A stretch of DNA of 64,000 nucleotides from RGIG3002 sp964449325 (GTDB lineage: Bacteria; Bacillota; Clostridia; Lachnospirales; Lachnospiraceae), in the NCBI GenBank assembly GCA_964449325.1, contig CAYUYJ010000003.1, positions 180,829-244,828 on the forward strand, given 5' to 3'. Under the pieces are notes generated by a model that saw only the letters and a program-made list of their open reading frames with translations, ran no database searches and was not told the origin of the DNA. This document shows positions 24,842 to 32,512 of this stretch, piece after piece; the stretch's first letter is position 1; each line of letters starts with the position of its first letter. A program made the translations under genes and the position numbers.

Positions 24842-26716
24842 TTGAATAAGAGCGGTAAAAATTTCAACATAATTTTTTTGCTGATTATCGGGCTTTTGTT
24901 TGTGACGGTCTGGATTGGAACCTTTAAAAATCAGGGCGATAATTACACGAAAAGTCAGTTGGAGGCAGATTTAAAAAATAAGTCGGTTTCAGAAGTGACT
25001 ATCCAGCCGAATGAGGAGGGAACGACAGGCGTTGTACATGTTGAGCTGAATAACGGAAAAGAAAGAGTGCTGTATGTAACAGACGTAACCGTAATTGAAG
25101 CGATGGTACAGGAATATGGTATCTCACCAATGGTGAAGGATATTCCAAGAGAGAGCTGGTTTTTAGCCTATATGCTTCCGGTACTTGTAGTACTGATTGC
25201 AGGAGTCTTTATTTTTGTACTGATTAATTCCCAAAATTCTGCGGGAAATTCCGGTGGAAAAATGATGAATTTCGGAAAGAGCCGGGCAAAGCTTTCTATC
25301 GGAAACGGAAAAATCGGACTGAAGGATGTAGCAGGATTAAAGGAAGAAAAATCAGAGCTGGAAGAAATTATTGAATTTTTAAAAGAACCCGGTAAATTTA
25401 CCAAGGTTGGTGCAAGGATTCCCAAGGGTGTGCTTTTGGAGGGTGCACCGGGTACCGGTAAAACATTGCTTGCCAAAGCGGTTGCAGGGGAAGCAAATGT
25501 GCCGTTTTTCAGTATTTCCGGTTCGGATTTTGTAGAAATGTTTGTCGGCGTAGGTGCCTCCAGAGTCCGGGACTTATTCTCGGAAGCAAAGAAAAATGCA
25601 CCATGCATTATTTTTATTGATGAAATTGACGCGGTAGCAAGAAGACGTGGTACCGGAATGGGCGGCGGTCATGATGAAAGAGAACAGACCTTGAACCAGT
25701 TGCTTGTAGAAATGGACGGCTTCGGTGTAAATGAAGGTATTATTGTCATGGCAGCTACAAACCGTGTGGATATTTTGGACCCGGCGATTTTACGTCCCGG
25801 ACGTTTTGACAGAAAGATTACGGTTGCACCTCCTGATGTAGGAGGAAGAGAAGAAATTCTCAGGGTACATTCCAAAAACAAGCCGCTTAGTGATGATGTG
25901 AATCTGGAACAGGTAGCGCAGACTACCGCAGGATTTACCGGAGCGGATTTGGAAAATCTGTTAAATGAAGCTGCCATTACCGCGGCTATGGAAAACCGTG
26001 CGTTTGTAAAACAGGATGACATTAAGCGTGCTTTTATAAAAGTTGGTATCGGGGCAGAGAAAAAGAGCCGGATTATTTCCGACAAAGAAAAGAAAATTAC
26101 TGCTTATCATGAAGCAGGTCATGCAATTTTGTTCCATGTGCTGCCGGATGTGGGACCGGTTTATACGGTATCTATTATTCCTACAGGACTGGGTGCTGCA
26201 GGATATACCATGCCTTTGCCGGAAAAGGATGAGATGTTCCTGACAAAAGGCAAGATGCTGCAGGATATTATGGTATCGCTTGGCGGACGTATTGCAGAGG
26301 AAATTATTTTTGATGATATAACAACCGGTGCATCCAGTGATATTAAGAAAGCAACAAAAGAAGCAAGACGGATGGTTACCCGTTTTGGTATGTCTGAAAA
26401 TATTGGTGTTGTGAATTATGATGATGACGATGATGAAGTATTTATCGGACGTGATTTGGCTCATACGAGGAGTCATAGTGAGGCAATTGCCGGCGAAATA
26501 GATAAGGAAGTAAAAGCAATCATTACTGATTGTTACAGTAAAGCGAAGGCTATTATTTTGGAACACGAAGAGGTTCTTCATAAATGTGCGGCACTTCTTT
26601 TAGAGAAAGAGAAGATTTCAAGAGAAGAATTTGAGGCACTGTTTCTAAAACTACAGGAGCCGGAGGATTTCTTCAAGGATAGTAATCCACAGATAACAGA
26701 AGGTACGGAAGAGTAA
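24842..26716 (+). CDS. ftsH: ATP-dependent zinc metalloprotease FtsH
   Basis: 624 residues. Membrane-bound AAA protease that degrades damaged and regulatory proteins. Two membrane segments flank an extracytoplasmic domain in the first 140 residues. Walker A is GAPGTGKT, Walker B IIFIDEID, the arginine-finger region LRPGRFDRKI, and the zinc site HEAGH. The likely start is TTG at 24842, 7 bases after AAAGGAGAAAA; an ATG at 24815 has no binding site. Confidence 0.95.
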   Translation: MNKSGKNFNIIFLLIIGLLFVTVWIGTFKNQGDNYTKSQLEADLKNKSVSEVTIQPNEEGTTGVVHVELNNGKERVLYVTDVTVIEAMVQEYGISPMVKDIPRESWFLAYMLPVLVVLIAGVFIFVLINSQNSAGNSGGKMMNFGKSRAKLSIGNGKIGLKDVAGLKEEKSELEEIIEFLKEPGKFTKVGARIPKGVLLEGAPGTGKTLLAKAVAGEANVPFFSISGSDFVEMFVGVGASRVRDLFSEAKKNAPCIIFIDEIDAVARRRGTGMGGGHDEREQTLNQLLVEMDGFGVNEGIIVMAATNRVDILDPAILRPGRFDRKITVAPPDVGGREEILRVHSKNKPLSDDVNLEQVAQTTAGFTGADLENLLNEAAITAAMENRAFVKQDDIKRAFIKVGIGAEKKSRIISDKEKKITAYHEAGHAILFHVLPDVGPVYTVSIIPTGLGAAGYTMPLPEKDEMFLTKGKMLQDIMVSLGGRIAEEIIFDDITTGASSDIKKATKEARRMVTRFGMSENIGVVNYDDDDDEVFIGRDLAHTRSHSEAIAGEIDKEVKAIITDCYSKAKAIILEHEEVLHKCAALLLEKEKISREEFEALFLKLQEPEDFFKDSNPQITEGTEE

Positions 26717-26831
26717 TTCACAGTGGGAAGAAAAAGTGGAAAATGAGTTTTGTGCAATATTACCGAAAAGGTTTTGTGCATAATTACTAAAAACGGATAT
26801 ATGTTTTTGTAATATTTGTGAAATCTTGGTA

Positions 26832-26963
26832 TTGTTAGAAAAATGGGGTCATGGTATTATAATACTCGTAACCCCCCCAATACATTATATAGTTTTTTGC
26901 TATACCCCATAAGAAAGAAATACCTTCTCTAAAAAAGACAGCGTTCGAAAGGCTGTCTTTTTT
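26832..26963 (+). ncRNA. Possible small RNA: promoter and terminator with no gene between
   Basis: TTGTTA (26832-26837) and TATTAT (26855-26860) are spaced by 17 bases, with TG just before the -10. A perfect 12-bp hairpin (26931-26942 with 26952-26963) ending in TTTTTT follows about 70 bases later. The roughly 97-base transcript would contain a run of seven C and a small TATAG/CTATA hairpin, and no open frame with a binding site. It could instead be a leader/attenuator for the amylase gene. The rest of the 26717-27032 gap holds nothing else I can support. Confidence 0.45.
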
Positions 26964-27032
26964 ACTATATTTTTTTATTGAATATCCATATTATATATTA
27001 TAGAATAGCAATGGAAAGGAATGTTGGTGTGT

Positions 27033-29153
27033 ATGGACATGAATCGATTTGGGAAAGCAGAGTATAACCTGCAATATATAGCATCAATGAGACCTGTTTT
27101 CAATAAAAAGGCATTATTCAGCGATATGACGGAGGATTATGTATCACCCGCCGAACCAAGGGCATATGAGGAAGTGACTATTCGATTCCGAACGGCAAAA
27201 AACAATGTTGACCGTGTTTTTTTTGTATACAAGGGTGTACGACATTTAATGTTTCGTCGCTATTCGGATAGTAATTTTGATTATTATACGCATGACCAGC
27301 AGTTGGAGAATGAAAAGGTCAGTTATCATTTCGTGGTACAGGCAGGAAAGCTGGAGTGCATCTATGACCGCAGGGGAGTCGTGACAGAAGAAAACGAATA
27401 CTATAATTTTGCAGTGATTCCGGGATTTAAGACACCGGACTGGGCAAAAGGTGCAGTGATGTACCAGATTTATGTGGATCGTTTCTGTAACGGTGATAAA
27501 TTGAATGATGTATTAACTAATGAGTATAAATATATCGGGGAGAATTCCGTTCATGTGGAAGATTGGAATGCCTATCCCGCGCAGATGGACGTGCGGAATT
27601 TTTATGGCGGGGATTTACAGGGAGTCCTTGACAAAATGGATTATTTACAGGATTTAGGTGTGGATGTCATTTATTTTAACCCGCTTTTTGTATCGCCGTC
27701 TAATCATAAATATGATATTCAGGATTACGATTATATAGACCCTCATTTTGGAAAAATTATAAAAGATGACGGGGAGTTGCTGGAAGGCGGGCGAACGGAA
27801 AACAATCAGGCATCCCGCTATATTAACAGAGTATCAAATAAGGATAATCTGGAAGCAAGCAATGCGCTTTTTGCAAAGGTGGTTGAGGAAGCTCATCGCA
27901 GAGGAATGAGGGTTATTCTGGACGGTGTTTTCAATCATTGCGGTTCCTTTAATAAATGGATGGACAGGGAACGTATTTATGAGAATGCACCCGGATATGA
28001 AAAGGGAGCCTATATTTCGGCAGAAAGTCCGTATCGCAGTTATTTCCAATTTTACGACCAGAATGCATGGCCCTATAACCATACCTACGACGGCTGGTGG
28101 GGAAATGATACTTTACCGAAGCTGAATTATGAAGATTCCAGACAGCTGGAGGATTATATTTTATATATCGGACGGAAATGGGTTTCACCGCCTTACAATG
28201 CAGACGGATGGAGGTTGGATGTAGCGGCAGATCTGGGACATACACCGGAATTTAACCATCATTTCTGGCAGGAATTCAGAAAAGCGGTCAAGCAGGCAAA
28301 TCCCAATGCCATTATTTTGGCAGAGCATTACGGGGAACCGAAATGCTGGTTGGAAGGGAATGAGTGGGATACGGTTATGAATTATGATGCTTTTATGGAG
28401 CCGGTTACATGGTTTTTAACCGGTATGCAGAAGCATAGTGACGATTACCGGGAAGATTTATATGGCAATGCAGAGAGTTTCTGGGGTGCTATGCGGCATC
28501 ATAACTGCAGTTTCACCATGCCTTCGGCAATGGTGGCGATGAATGAACTTTCCAACCATGACCATTCCCGTTTTCTGACCCGTACCAATAAAAAGGTCGG
28601 ACGTGTCAATACATTAGGCTCGGAAGCGGCAAATGAAGGCGTAAATAAAGCCGTTATGCGGGAAGCCGTAACAATTCAGATGACCTGGCCGGGAGCGCCA
28701 ACAATTTATTATGGTGATGAGGCCGGTGTATGCGGATTCACGGATCCGGATAACAGAAGAACCTATCCTTGGGGGCAGGAAGATAAGGAACTGATTCGTT
28801 TCCATAAGGAAATGATACGAATTCATAAAGAAAACAAGGAATTTTTGACCGGTTCCATTAATTACCTGGCAGGGGAATATAATTTCATCGGCTATGGAAG
28901 ATTTAACCGCAATGAACAATCGGTTGTCCTTGTAAACAACAGTGACCAGACGGTCATGAAGGAATTGTCGGTATGGCAGCTCGGCATCCCGAAAGAAACG
29001 GTACTTCATCAGCTCATTCTGACATCTGAGGAAGGTTTTACTACGGAGAAAAAGGAATATCCTGTTATCGGTGGAAAGCTGATGATTACACTTCCGAAGA
29101 CTTCAGCGGTTGTGCTGAAGCATTACCGGACGGAAGAGGATGAAGATTTTTAG
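27033..29153 (+). CDS. GH13 alpha-glucan hydrolase (neopullulanase/maltogenic amylase-like)
   Basis: About 706 residues, with no signal peptide, so cytoplasmic. An N-terminal beta domain resembling CBM34 (residues about 30-135) is followed by the GH13 barrel. The four conserved regions are visible: ILDGVFNHCG, GWRLDVAAD (nucleophile Asp), ILAEHYG (acid/base Glu) and ELSNHDHSRF (third Asp). The expected substrates are maltodextrins or pullulan-like oligosaccharides. The exact start is unsure: ATG at 27021, GTG at 27027 and ATG at 27033 share one AAAGGA. Confidence 0.88.
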   Translation: MDMNRFGKAEYNLQYIASMRPVFNKKALFSDMTEDYVSPAEPRAYEEVTIRFRTAKNNVDRVFFVYKGVRHLMFRRYSDSNFDYYTHDQQLENEKVSYHFVVQAGKLECIYDRRGVVTEENEYYNFAVIPGFKTPDWAKGAVMYQIYVDRFCNGDKLNDVLTNEYKYIGENSVHVEDWNAYPAQMDVRNFYGGDLQGVLDKMDYLQDLGVDVIYFNPLFVSPSNHKYDIQDYDYIDPHFGKIIKDDGELLEGGRTENNQASRYINRVSNKDNLEASNALFAKVVEEAHRRGMRVILDGVFNHCGSFNKWMDRERIYENAPGYEKGAYISAESPYRSYFQFYDQNAWPYNHTYDGWWGNDTLPKLNYEDSRQLEDYILYIGRKWVSPPYNADGWRLDVAADLGHTPEFNHHFWQEFRKAVKQANPNAIILAEHYGEPKCWLEGNEWDTVMNYDAFMEPVTWFLTGMQKHSDDYREDLYGNAESFWGAMRHHNCSFTMPSAMVAMNELSNHDHSRFLTRTNKKVGRVNTLGSEAANEGVNKAVMREAVTIQMTWPGAPTIYYGDEAGVCGFTDPDNRRTYPWGQEDKELIRFHKEMIRIHKENKEFLTGSINYLAGEYNFIGYGRFNRNEQSVVLVNNSDQTVMKELSVWQLGIPKETVLHQLILTSEEGFTTEKKEYPVIGGKLMITLPKTSAVVLKHYRTEEDEDF

Positions 29154-29187
29154 TGGATATATGATTTATCTGGTAAGAAAAAACTTC

Positions 29188-29216
29188 TTGCATTTGAAAA
29201 GAAGATATGATATAGT
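29188..29216 (+). promoter_or_regulatory. Promoter of the tRNA pair
   Basis: TTGCAT (29188-29193) and TATAGT (29211-29216) are spaced by 17 bases, about 35 bases upstream of tRNA-Tyr. Confidence 0.6.
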
Positions 29217-29250
29217 TCAATATTGTCAAGGCTTGTAAAAGTCGTGATAT

Positions 29251-29332
29251 GGATGGATTCCCGAGTGGCCAAAGGGGACAGACTGTAAATCTGCTGCAAA
29301 TTGCTTCGGTGGTTCGAATCCACCTCCATCCA
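29251..29332 (+). tRNA. tRNA-Tyr (anticodon GTA)
   Basis: 82 bases with a 7-bp acceptor stem (GGATGGA/TCCATCC), a long variable arm, the TTCGAAT T-loop and anticodon loop CTGTAAA. The 3' CCA is not encoded. Confidence 0.95.
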
Positions 29333-29369
29333 GTTGGTTTGCAAGGCAAATCATTTTCCAAAAGGAAAT

Positions 29370-29453
29370 GCCGGCGTGGCGGAACTGGCAGACGCGCAGG
29401 ACTTAAAATCCTGTTGTAGCAATACAGTACCGGTTCGATTCCGGTCGCCGGCA
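29370..29453 (+). tRNA. tRNA-Leu (anticodon TAA)
   Basis: 84 bases with the acceptor stem GCCGGCG/CGCCGGC, a long variable arm typical of Leu, the T-loop TTCGATT and anticodon loop CTTAAAA. The 3' CCA is not encoded. Confidence 0.95.
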
Positions 29454-29468
29454 GTAATTTTTAAGAGA

Positions 29469-29500
29469 GAAATATGGTAGAAATGCCATATTTCTTTTTT
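29469..29500 (+). terminator. Terminator of the tRNA pair
   Basis: GAAATATGG and CCATATTTC form the stem with TAGAAATG as loop, followed by a T-run. The motif TACGTAATA follows directly. Confidence 0.8.
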
Positions 29501-29563
29501 ACGTAATAGATATTTGTTGTTATTGGTGAGGCAGATACGATATTGATTTTGGGAGGTTACAAT

Positions 29564-30355
29564 ATGAAGAAAAATATATTTATCGAAGGAATGCAGGGGA
29601 CAGGGAAAACTACACTGCTTAACACTCTTGCTAAAAAACACCCTGAATATCAGGTTTACCGGGAAGGAGATTTATCCCCGGCAGAGCTTGCATGGTGCAG
29701 TTACATGACAAAAGAACGATGGGAATCCATGCTTTCCAAATATCCGGTATTGGAGCAGGAAATCAAAGCAAAAACAATGACAGAAGGTGACAGGTATATT
29801 ACCGCATATACGCAGATTCTTGCAGAAACGAGAACTTTCTATGAGGACATGGGGCAATACGAAATATATAATGGGCGGGTTACCTTTCCGGTATTTCATG
29901 ATATTATTATGAAAAGATACGAAGCACTTCCGGAAGGGAAACATCTTTTTGAATGTTCTTTTTTGCAAAATTCTATTGAAAGCATGATGCTGTTCTATCA
30001 GATGGAAGATACGGAAATTGTGGAATTTTACAGGGAGGCTTATGAGATTTTAAAGAAAAAAGATTTTTGGCTTCTTTATCTGGATTCTGAGAAAATCCGG
30101 GAAAATATATTGCAGATTAAGAAGGAGCGTTCCGATGAAAACGGAAACGAGATGTGGTATCCTTTGATGTTAAACTATTTGAAAGAATCGCCTTATGGGA
30201 AAGCACATAATTACCAAGGCTTGGATGATATGATAGGACATTTTGAAAGAAGGCGGGTACTGGAACTTAGAATTATACGGGAAGTACTAGGAGACAGTGT
30301 TACTGTATTAAAAGCTAAAGAATATAATCCGGATACTTTGGATATTTCACAGTAA
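29564..30355 (+). CDS. P-loop nucleotide-binding protein of unknown function
   Basis: 263 residues, not assigned to a specific enzyme. Walker A is GMQGTGKTTLLNTLA near the N-terminus, in the style of small nucleoside/nucleotide kinases. HLFECSFLQNSIESMM and DFWLLYLDSEKI may hold the lid and acceptor regions. The start at 29564 follows GGGAGGTTAC. It lies 54 bases before a Nudix gene on the same strand and may be co-transcribed with it. Confidence 0.6.
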   Translation: MKKNIFIEGMQGTGKTTLLNTLAKKHPEYQVYREGDLSPAELAWCSYMTKERWESMLSKYPVLEQEIKAKTMTEGDRYITAYTQILAETRTFYEDMGQYEIYNGRVTFPVFHDIIMKRYEALPEGKHLFECSFLQNSIESMMLFYQMEDTEIVEFYREAYEILKKKDFWLLYLDSEKIRENILQIKKERSDENGNEMWYPLMLNYLKESPYGKAHNYQGLDDMIGHFERRRVLELRIIREVLGDSVTVLKAKEYNPDTLDISQ

Positions 30356-30409
30356 AAATATAGATGACCCGTGCGAAAAGATAAAAATTAATGAGGAAAG
30401 AGAATTAAG

Positions 30410-30922
30410 ATGAGTGACAGTAAAATTCTGACTACATTGTGTTACATAGAACAGGATGACCAATATTTGATGATGCACAGAACTTCCAAGAAAAATGACC
30501 TGAATCAGGGAAAATGGATTGGTGTCGGCGGGCATTTCAAGGAGGGGGAAAGCCCGGAGGAATGTCTGCTCCGGGAAGTGCAGGAAGAAACAGGTCTGAT
30601 TCTTACGTCCTACCGTTTGCGGGGCATTATTACGTTTCTTTTGGACGGTTGGGGCTACGAATATATGTATTTATACACAGCAGACGGTTTTGACGGTACG
30701 TTGGATGAAAAGGCAGTAGAAGCCTGTACGGAGGGTGTACTGCAATGGGTTCCCAAAAGAAAAGTTCCCGAACTGAATTTATGGGAAGGCGACCGGATTT
30801 TTTTGAAGCTGTTACTGGAAAATAGGGGAATGTTTTCCATGAAACTGGAATACAGGGGAGATAAGCTGATAAATGTGGTAACAAAGATGTATGATGAAAC
30901 AGGCTTAATGGAGAGCCAATAA
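30410..30922 (+). CDS. Nudix hydrolase (MutT-like)
   Basis: 170 residues with a complete Nudix box GHFKEGESPEECLLREVQEE followed by TGL. Such proteins cleave nucleoside diphosphates linked to another moiety; the N-terminal TTLCYIEQDDQYLMMHR and the size fit the 8-oxo-dGTP diphosphatase type. GAGGAAAGAG lies upstream. Confidence 0.88.
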   Translation: MSDSKILTTLCYIEQDDQYLMMHRTSKKNDLNQGKWIGVGGHFKEGESPEECLLREVQEETGLILTSYRLRGIITFLLDGWGYEYMYLYTADGFDGTLDEKAVEACTEGVLQWVPKRKVPELNLWEGDRIFLKLLLENRGMFSMKLEYRGDKLINVVTKMYDETGLMESQ

Positions 30923-30973
30923 AGTAAAAAGATACATAATATTAAAATTTTTTTAATTTCATTAAAAAATCCT

Positions 30974-31045
30974 TTGTTTTCCAACAAATATCTATTATAA
31001 TAGAAAATGCAGTGGTTTTCCGGCGGGAAACGACATCACTGCATT
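30974..31045 (+). promoter_or_regulatory. Promoter and 5' hairpin of the DUF3048 gene
   Basis: TTGTTT (30974-30979) and TATAAT (30996-31001) are spaced by 16 bases. The predicted transcript would start inside a strong hairpin: AATGCAGTG (31006-31014) pairs with CACTGCATT (31037-31045), possibly stabilising the mRNA end. Confidence 0.55.
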
Positions 31046-31072
31046 GAATAATGATAAAAGGACAGAGGGTAT

Positions 31073-32275
31073 ATGAAGTACAGAAAATTATTGAGTTTAG
31101 CGTTAGCAGTCGGATTGATGACAACGGCATTATCCGGTTGCGGAAAAGAAGAAACAAAGGCACCGGAAAAGGAAACAGTAATTGCAGAAGCGATTACTCC
31201 GATTGAAGAAGCAGTTTCAGCAACACCTGAAATCGAAGCTGAAACCGTGGCAGAGGAATCATCCGATTATCTTTATCCGGTTATTGAAGAAAGAGAAGTA
31301 GTAGACGGTAAAATGCAGAGTTATCTTACCGGAGAATGGATGGATGAAAGCAAAGCAAACAGACGTCCTATTGCGGTATCCATTCCGAACCAGAAGAGCT
31401 GTCTTCCACAGTATGGTATTACAAATGCCAGTGTTATTTATCAGGTTCCGCTTAGAGATAACCTGACAAGATTATTCTGTTTATTTGAAGATTTTGATGA
31501 TTTAGACCGTATCGGGCCTACAAGAAGTATTCGTGATTACATGGTATACATCGGTTTGGAGCATGATGCAATAATCTGTCACTGGGGTTCTGCAGTATAT
31601 GCAAATGATTTGTTGAACAGTGATATGGTAGATAATATCAGTCAGGCAACCTCCGGAATCAACAATCCGACACCGGGAGCTTTTGACAGATACAATCGTT
31701 CCGGAAGCTACAATTCTACAGACTCTGCTTATATGTTTGTAAGCGGACTTATGACAGGTGTGGAGAAGAAAGGTTATAGCTGGGATTATGACGATACTTT
31801 CGAGCCGAAATTCTTATTTGCGAAAGATGGCGTAGAAGCAACCTATGATGATGCTGAATCTGCTACAAAGATTTGGCCGGGAAAACAGGGTAACTACAAT
31901 ACAGTAGGTGCATATTTTGAATATGATGAAGCAACCGGAAAATATGCATATTACGAATATGATAAACCATTAATCGATGAGCGTACCGGTGAACAGCTTA
32001 TGGTGGACAACGTAGTTCTGCAGGTTTGTTATGCTGAGGAAAGAGATGACCACGGATATCTGATTATGGAAATGCACGGTCCGCAGACAGGTGATGGTTC
32101 TTTGTACTTCTTTACAAACGGAAAGGTTGTAAAAGGTACATGGGAAAGAATGAACGGTGATGAGAAACCGGCTAAATACTACGATGCAGACGGAAATGAA
32201 CTGGTATTCAATCAGGGAAAAACTTTCGTTTGTGAAATTTGGAACAAATGGGCAGATTCCATTACTTACGAATAA
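31073..32275 (+). CDS. DUF3048 lipoprotein (YerB-like)
   Basis: 400 residues. The signal peptide ends in a lipobox, TALSGCG, so the mature protein is tethered to the outer face of the membrane by Cys. An acidic, low-complexity stretch follows, then DUF3048 with RPIAVSIPNQ, RIGPTRSIRDYMV and GTWERMNGDEKPAKYYDADG. The family function is not known; cell-envelope association is inferred. AAAGGACAGAG lies upstream. Confidence 0.85.
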   Translation: MKYRKLLSLALAVGLMTTALSGCGKEETKAPEKETVIAEAITPIEEAVSATPEIEAETVAEESSDYLYPVIEEREVVDGKMQSYLTGEWMDESKANRRPIAVSIPNQKSCLPQYGITNASVIYQVPLRDNLTRLFCLFEDFDDLDRIGPTRSIRDYMVYIGLEHDAIICHWGSAVYANDLLNSDMVDNISQATSGINNPTPGAFDRYNRSGSYNSTDSAYMFVSGLMTGVEKKGYSWDYDDTFEPKFLFAKDGVEATYDDAESATKIWPGKQGNYNTVGAYFEYDEATGKYAYYEYDKPLIDERTGEQLMVDNVVLQVCYAEERDDHGYLIMEMHGPQTGDGSLYFFTNGKVVKGTWERMNGDEKPAKYYDADGNELVFNQGKTFVCEIWNKWADSITYE

Positions 32276-32310
32276 GAATCGGATTGCTTTAGTGATAAGA
32301 TAAAAAGCGA

Positions 32311-32352
32311 GCCGGAGAATGTATTGTTGTAAAATACGTTCTCCGGCTTTTG
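32311..32352 (+). terminator. Terminator after the DUF3048 gene
   Basis: GCCGGAGAA (32311-32319) pairs with TTCTCCGGC (32339-32347), with an inner GTATT/AATAC, followed by TTTTG. Confidence 0.85.
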
Positions 32353-32394
32353 TTTATTTTATTTTTATTTTAGAAAAATTATAGAAATCTGATA

Positions 32395-32454
32395 TTGACT
32401 TGTTTTGTTTGTCGTAACATAATGTAAACGTTGAACTGACCGGCTGGTCGGTCA
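32395..32454 (+). promoter_or_regulatory. Promoter and TetR-type operator of the RND pump operon
   Basis: TTGACT (32395-32400) and CATAAT (32418-32423) are spaced by 17 bases. Just downstream of the expected transcript start, TGACCG (32437-32442) and CGGTCA (32449-32454) form an inverted repeat typical of TetR/AcrR operators. The tetR gene at the end of the operon is the obvious candidate for binding it. Confidence 0.7.
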
Positions 32455-32512
32455 AAAAGAAACGGATAAAAAAATTAGGAAAGAACAGAAGTTTATTTAT
32501 AGGAGAAAATTT

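Noticed and set aside
25961..26581. 206-codon open frame antisense to ftsH
   Set aside because: Lies fully over a conserved AAA protease gene and has a composition typical of antisense frames (rich in Phe, Cys, Asn, Ile).
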